The notes under the pieces: generated by a model | Seen by the model: only the letters and a program-made list of their open reading frames with translations | The model's database searches: none | What the model was told of the DNA's origin: nothing | In this document: piece by piece, positions 63,265 through 64,000 of the stretch | How positions within the stretch are numbered: the first letter of the stretch is position 1 | Layout: the number at the start of each line of letters is the position of its first letter | Program-made: the position numbers and the translations under genes | Assembly (NCBI GenBank): GCA_913060505.1 | Contig: CAJXRQ010000006.1 | Location: forward strand, 58,750-122,749 | DNA length: 64,000 nt | DNA from: an uncultured Desulfovibrio sp. | GTDB taxonomy: Bacteria; Desulfobacterota; Desulfovibrionia; Desulfovibrionales; Desulfovibrionaceae | Direction: 5' to 3'

Positions 63265-64000
63265 ATGCATCGTAAACACATAATGCTGGCAGTAATCCTC
63301 ACCACCTGTTTTATCCTGCCCTTGCAGGCCCAGGCGAAATCAAACCTGCCAGTCTTTACCGACCTTGCCGAACAGGCTGGGCGCGCAGTCGTCAACATCA
63401 GCACGGTCAAGGTTATTGAACAACAGCAAAATCCGCTCATCCGTCAAAACCCCATTCCGGAGGGACACCCCTTCCGCGAGTTTTTTGACCAGTTCGACAA
63501 GTTCTTCGGCCAGCAGCCCAACAGGCCGCACAAGGAACGCTCCCTCGGTTCCGGCTTCATCATTTCCGAGGACGGCTACATCGTCACCAACAACCACGTC
63601 ATTCAGGATGCGGACAAGGTGACCGTGCGCCTGCGCGAGAACGGCCCGTCCCACGAGGCGAAAGTTATTGGTCGCGATCCGGAAACCGACCTCGCCCTGA
63701 TCAAGATCGACGTTGACCATAAACTCCCCGTGCTTGAATTCGGCAACTCCGATGAAGCCAAAGTTGGTGAGTGGGTCGTTGCCATCGGCAATCCCTTCGG
63801 CCTCGGCCACTCTGTTACTGCCGGTATCATCAGCGCCAAAGGCCGCATCATCGGCGCAGGCCCGTTCGACAACTTCATCCAGACCGACGCCAGCATCAAC
63901 CCCGGCAACTCCGGCGGTCCGCTTATCGATATGGACGGCAAGGTCATCGGCATCAACACTGCCATCATCCCTTCGGGGGAAGGACTGGGCTTCGCCATTC
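63265..64000 (+). CDS. DegP/HtrA-type periplasmic serine protease, N-terminal part
   Basis: The frame is cut by the window end after 245 codons. A signal peptide (about residues 1-24, [18 protein letters not shown]) precedes the trypsin-like domain. The catalytic triad is visible: His in VTNNHV, Asp in PETDLALI and Ser in NPGNSGGPL. The Q-rich LA loop ([16 protein letters not shown]) is typical of DegP. PDZ domains should follow outside the window. GGAGG lies 5 bases before ATG 63265. Confidence 0.93.
   Translation, partial: MHRKHIMLAVILTTCFILPLQAQAKSNLPVFTDLAEQAGRAVVNISTVKVIEQQQNPLIRQNPIPEGHPFREFFDQFDKFFGQQPNRPHKERSLGSGFIISEDGYIVTNNHVIQDADKVTVRLRENGPSHEAKVIGRDPETDLALIKIDVDHKLPVLEFGNSDEAKVGEWVVAIGNPFGLGHSVTAGIISAKGRIIGAGPFDNFIQTDASINPGNSGGPLIDMDGKVIGINTAIIPSGEGLGFAI

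Noticed and set aside
1..64000. CRISPR arrays, rRNA operons or insertion sequences
   Set aside because: I saw no regularly spaced repeats with spacers, no rRNA sequence and no transposase pattern in the window.

Overview
The window comes from a Desulfovibrio-like sulfate-reducing bacterium (Desulfovibrionales). Evidence for this is a periplasmic two-subunit [FeFe] hydrogenase with a Tat-exported small subunit, many sigma-54-dependent regulators, a sensor kinase with a c-type haem motif, and clustered Hyd and Hyp maturation genes. No database search was possible; calls rest on motifs, lengths, gene order and start-site inspection.

Layout. 1-835: edge of an integrated element, with a partial integrase on the minus strand and a displaced tRNA/tmRNA 3' end (att site) followed by a terminator. 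1300-6272 (+): [FeFe] hydrogenase hydAB, then a structured leader RNA, a TM1266-type small regulator, an aspartase-like lyase and hydF. 6458-14903 (-): a compact eight-gene operon with an unusual content: a lone [NiFe]-hydrogenase-large-subunit-like protein, a HydE-like radical SAM protein with a rearranged cysteine motif, a NifH-like ATPase, two nitrogenase component-1-like subunits (one without the cluster cysteines), and hypC, hypD and hypE. I know of no characterised system with this make-up and regard it as the prime candidate for an undescribed metalloenzyme. It has its own sigma-70-type promoter with three helically phased GTGTTAC repeats.

15234-24949: a diguanylate cyclase, an RRM RNA-binding protein with a structured leader, a Lys/Glu-rich small protein, a Tat-lipoprotein M48 protease, a YkgJ-type protein and a kinase/NtrC-type regulator/kinase set. 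25252-29829 (+): a YeiH-type transporter operon behind a good sigma-54 promoter, with small membrane proteins, a universal stress protein and a pseudokinase-Usp fusion. 29843-38303: a thioredoxin-like protein, a large PAS/sigma-54 regulator, a CheY-like protein, an exported cyclophilin and DsbC-like pair, an acyl-CoA ligase and an Asp/Glu racemase.

38443-51250 is an amino-acid and peptide locus: AzlCD exporter with a MocR regulator, an Lrp regulator, Kbl, an M20 hydrolase, a complete DppABCDF-type importer and Tdh. Kbl and Tdh together form the threonine-to-glycine route.

51536-64000: a CAT-like acetyltransferase, infA, a second RRM gene with the same 48-nt leader as the first, a NSS transporter with a 32-residue MetS-like partner, a glycosyltransferase, a second diguanylate cyclase, a molbindin, a MerR regulator with a textbook 19-bp-spacer promoter, a repeat protein of unknown function, a GNAT enzyme, tRNA-Arg(CCU), two recently duplicated AraC-type HTH genes, an unrecognised 204-residue protein and the start of a DegP/HtrA protease.
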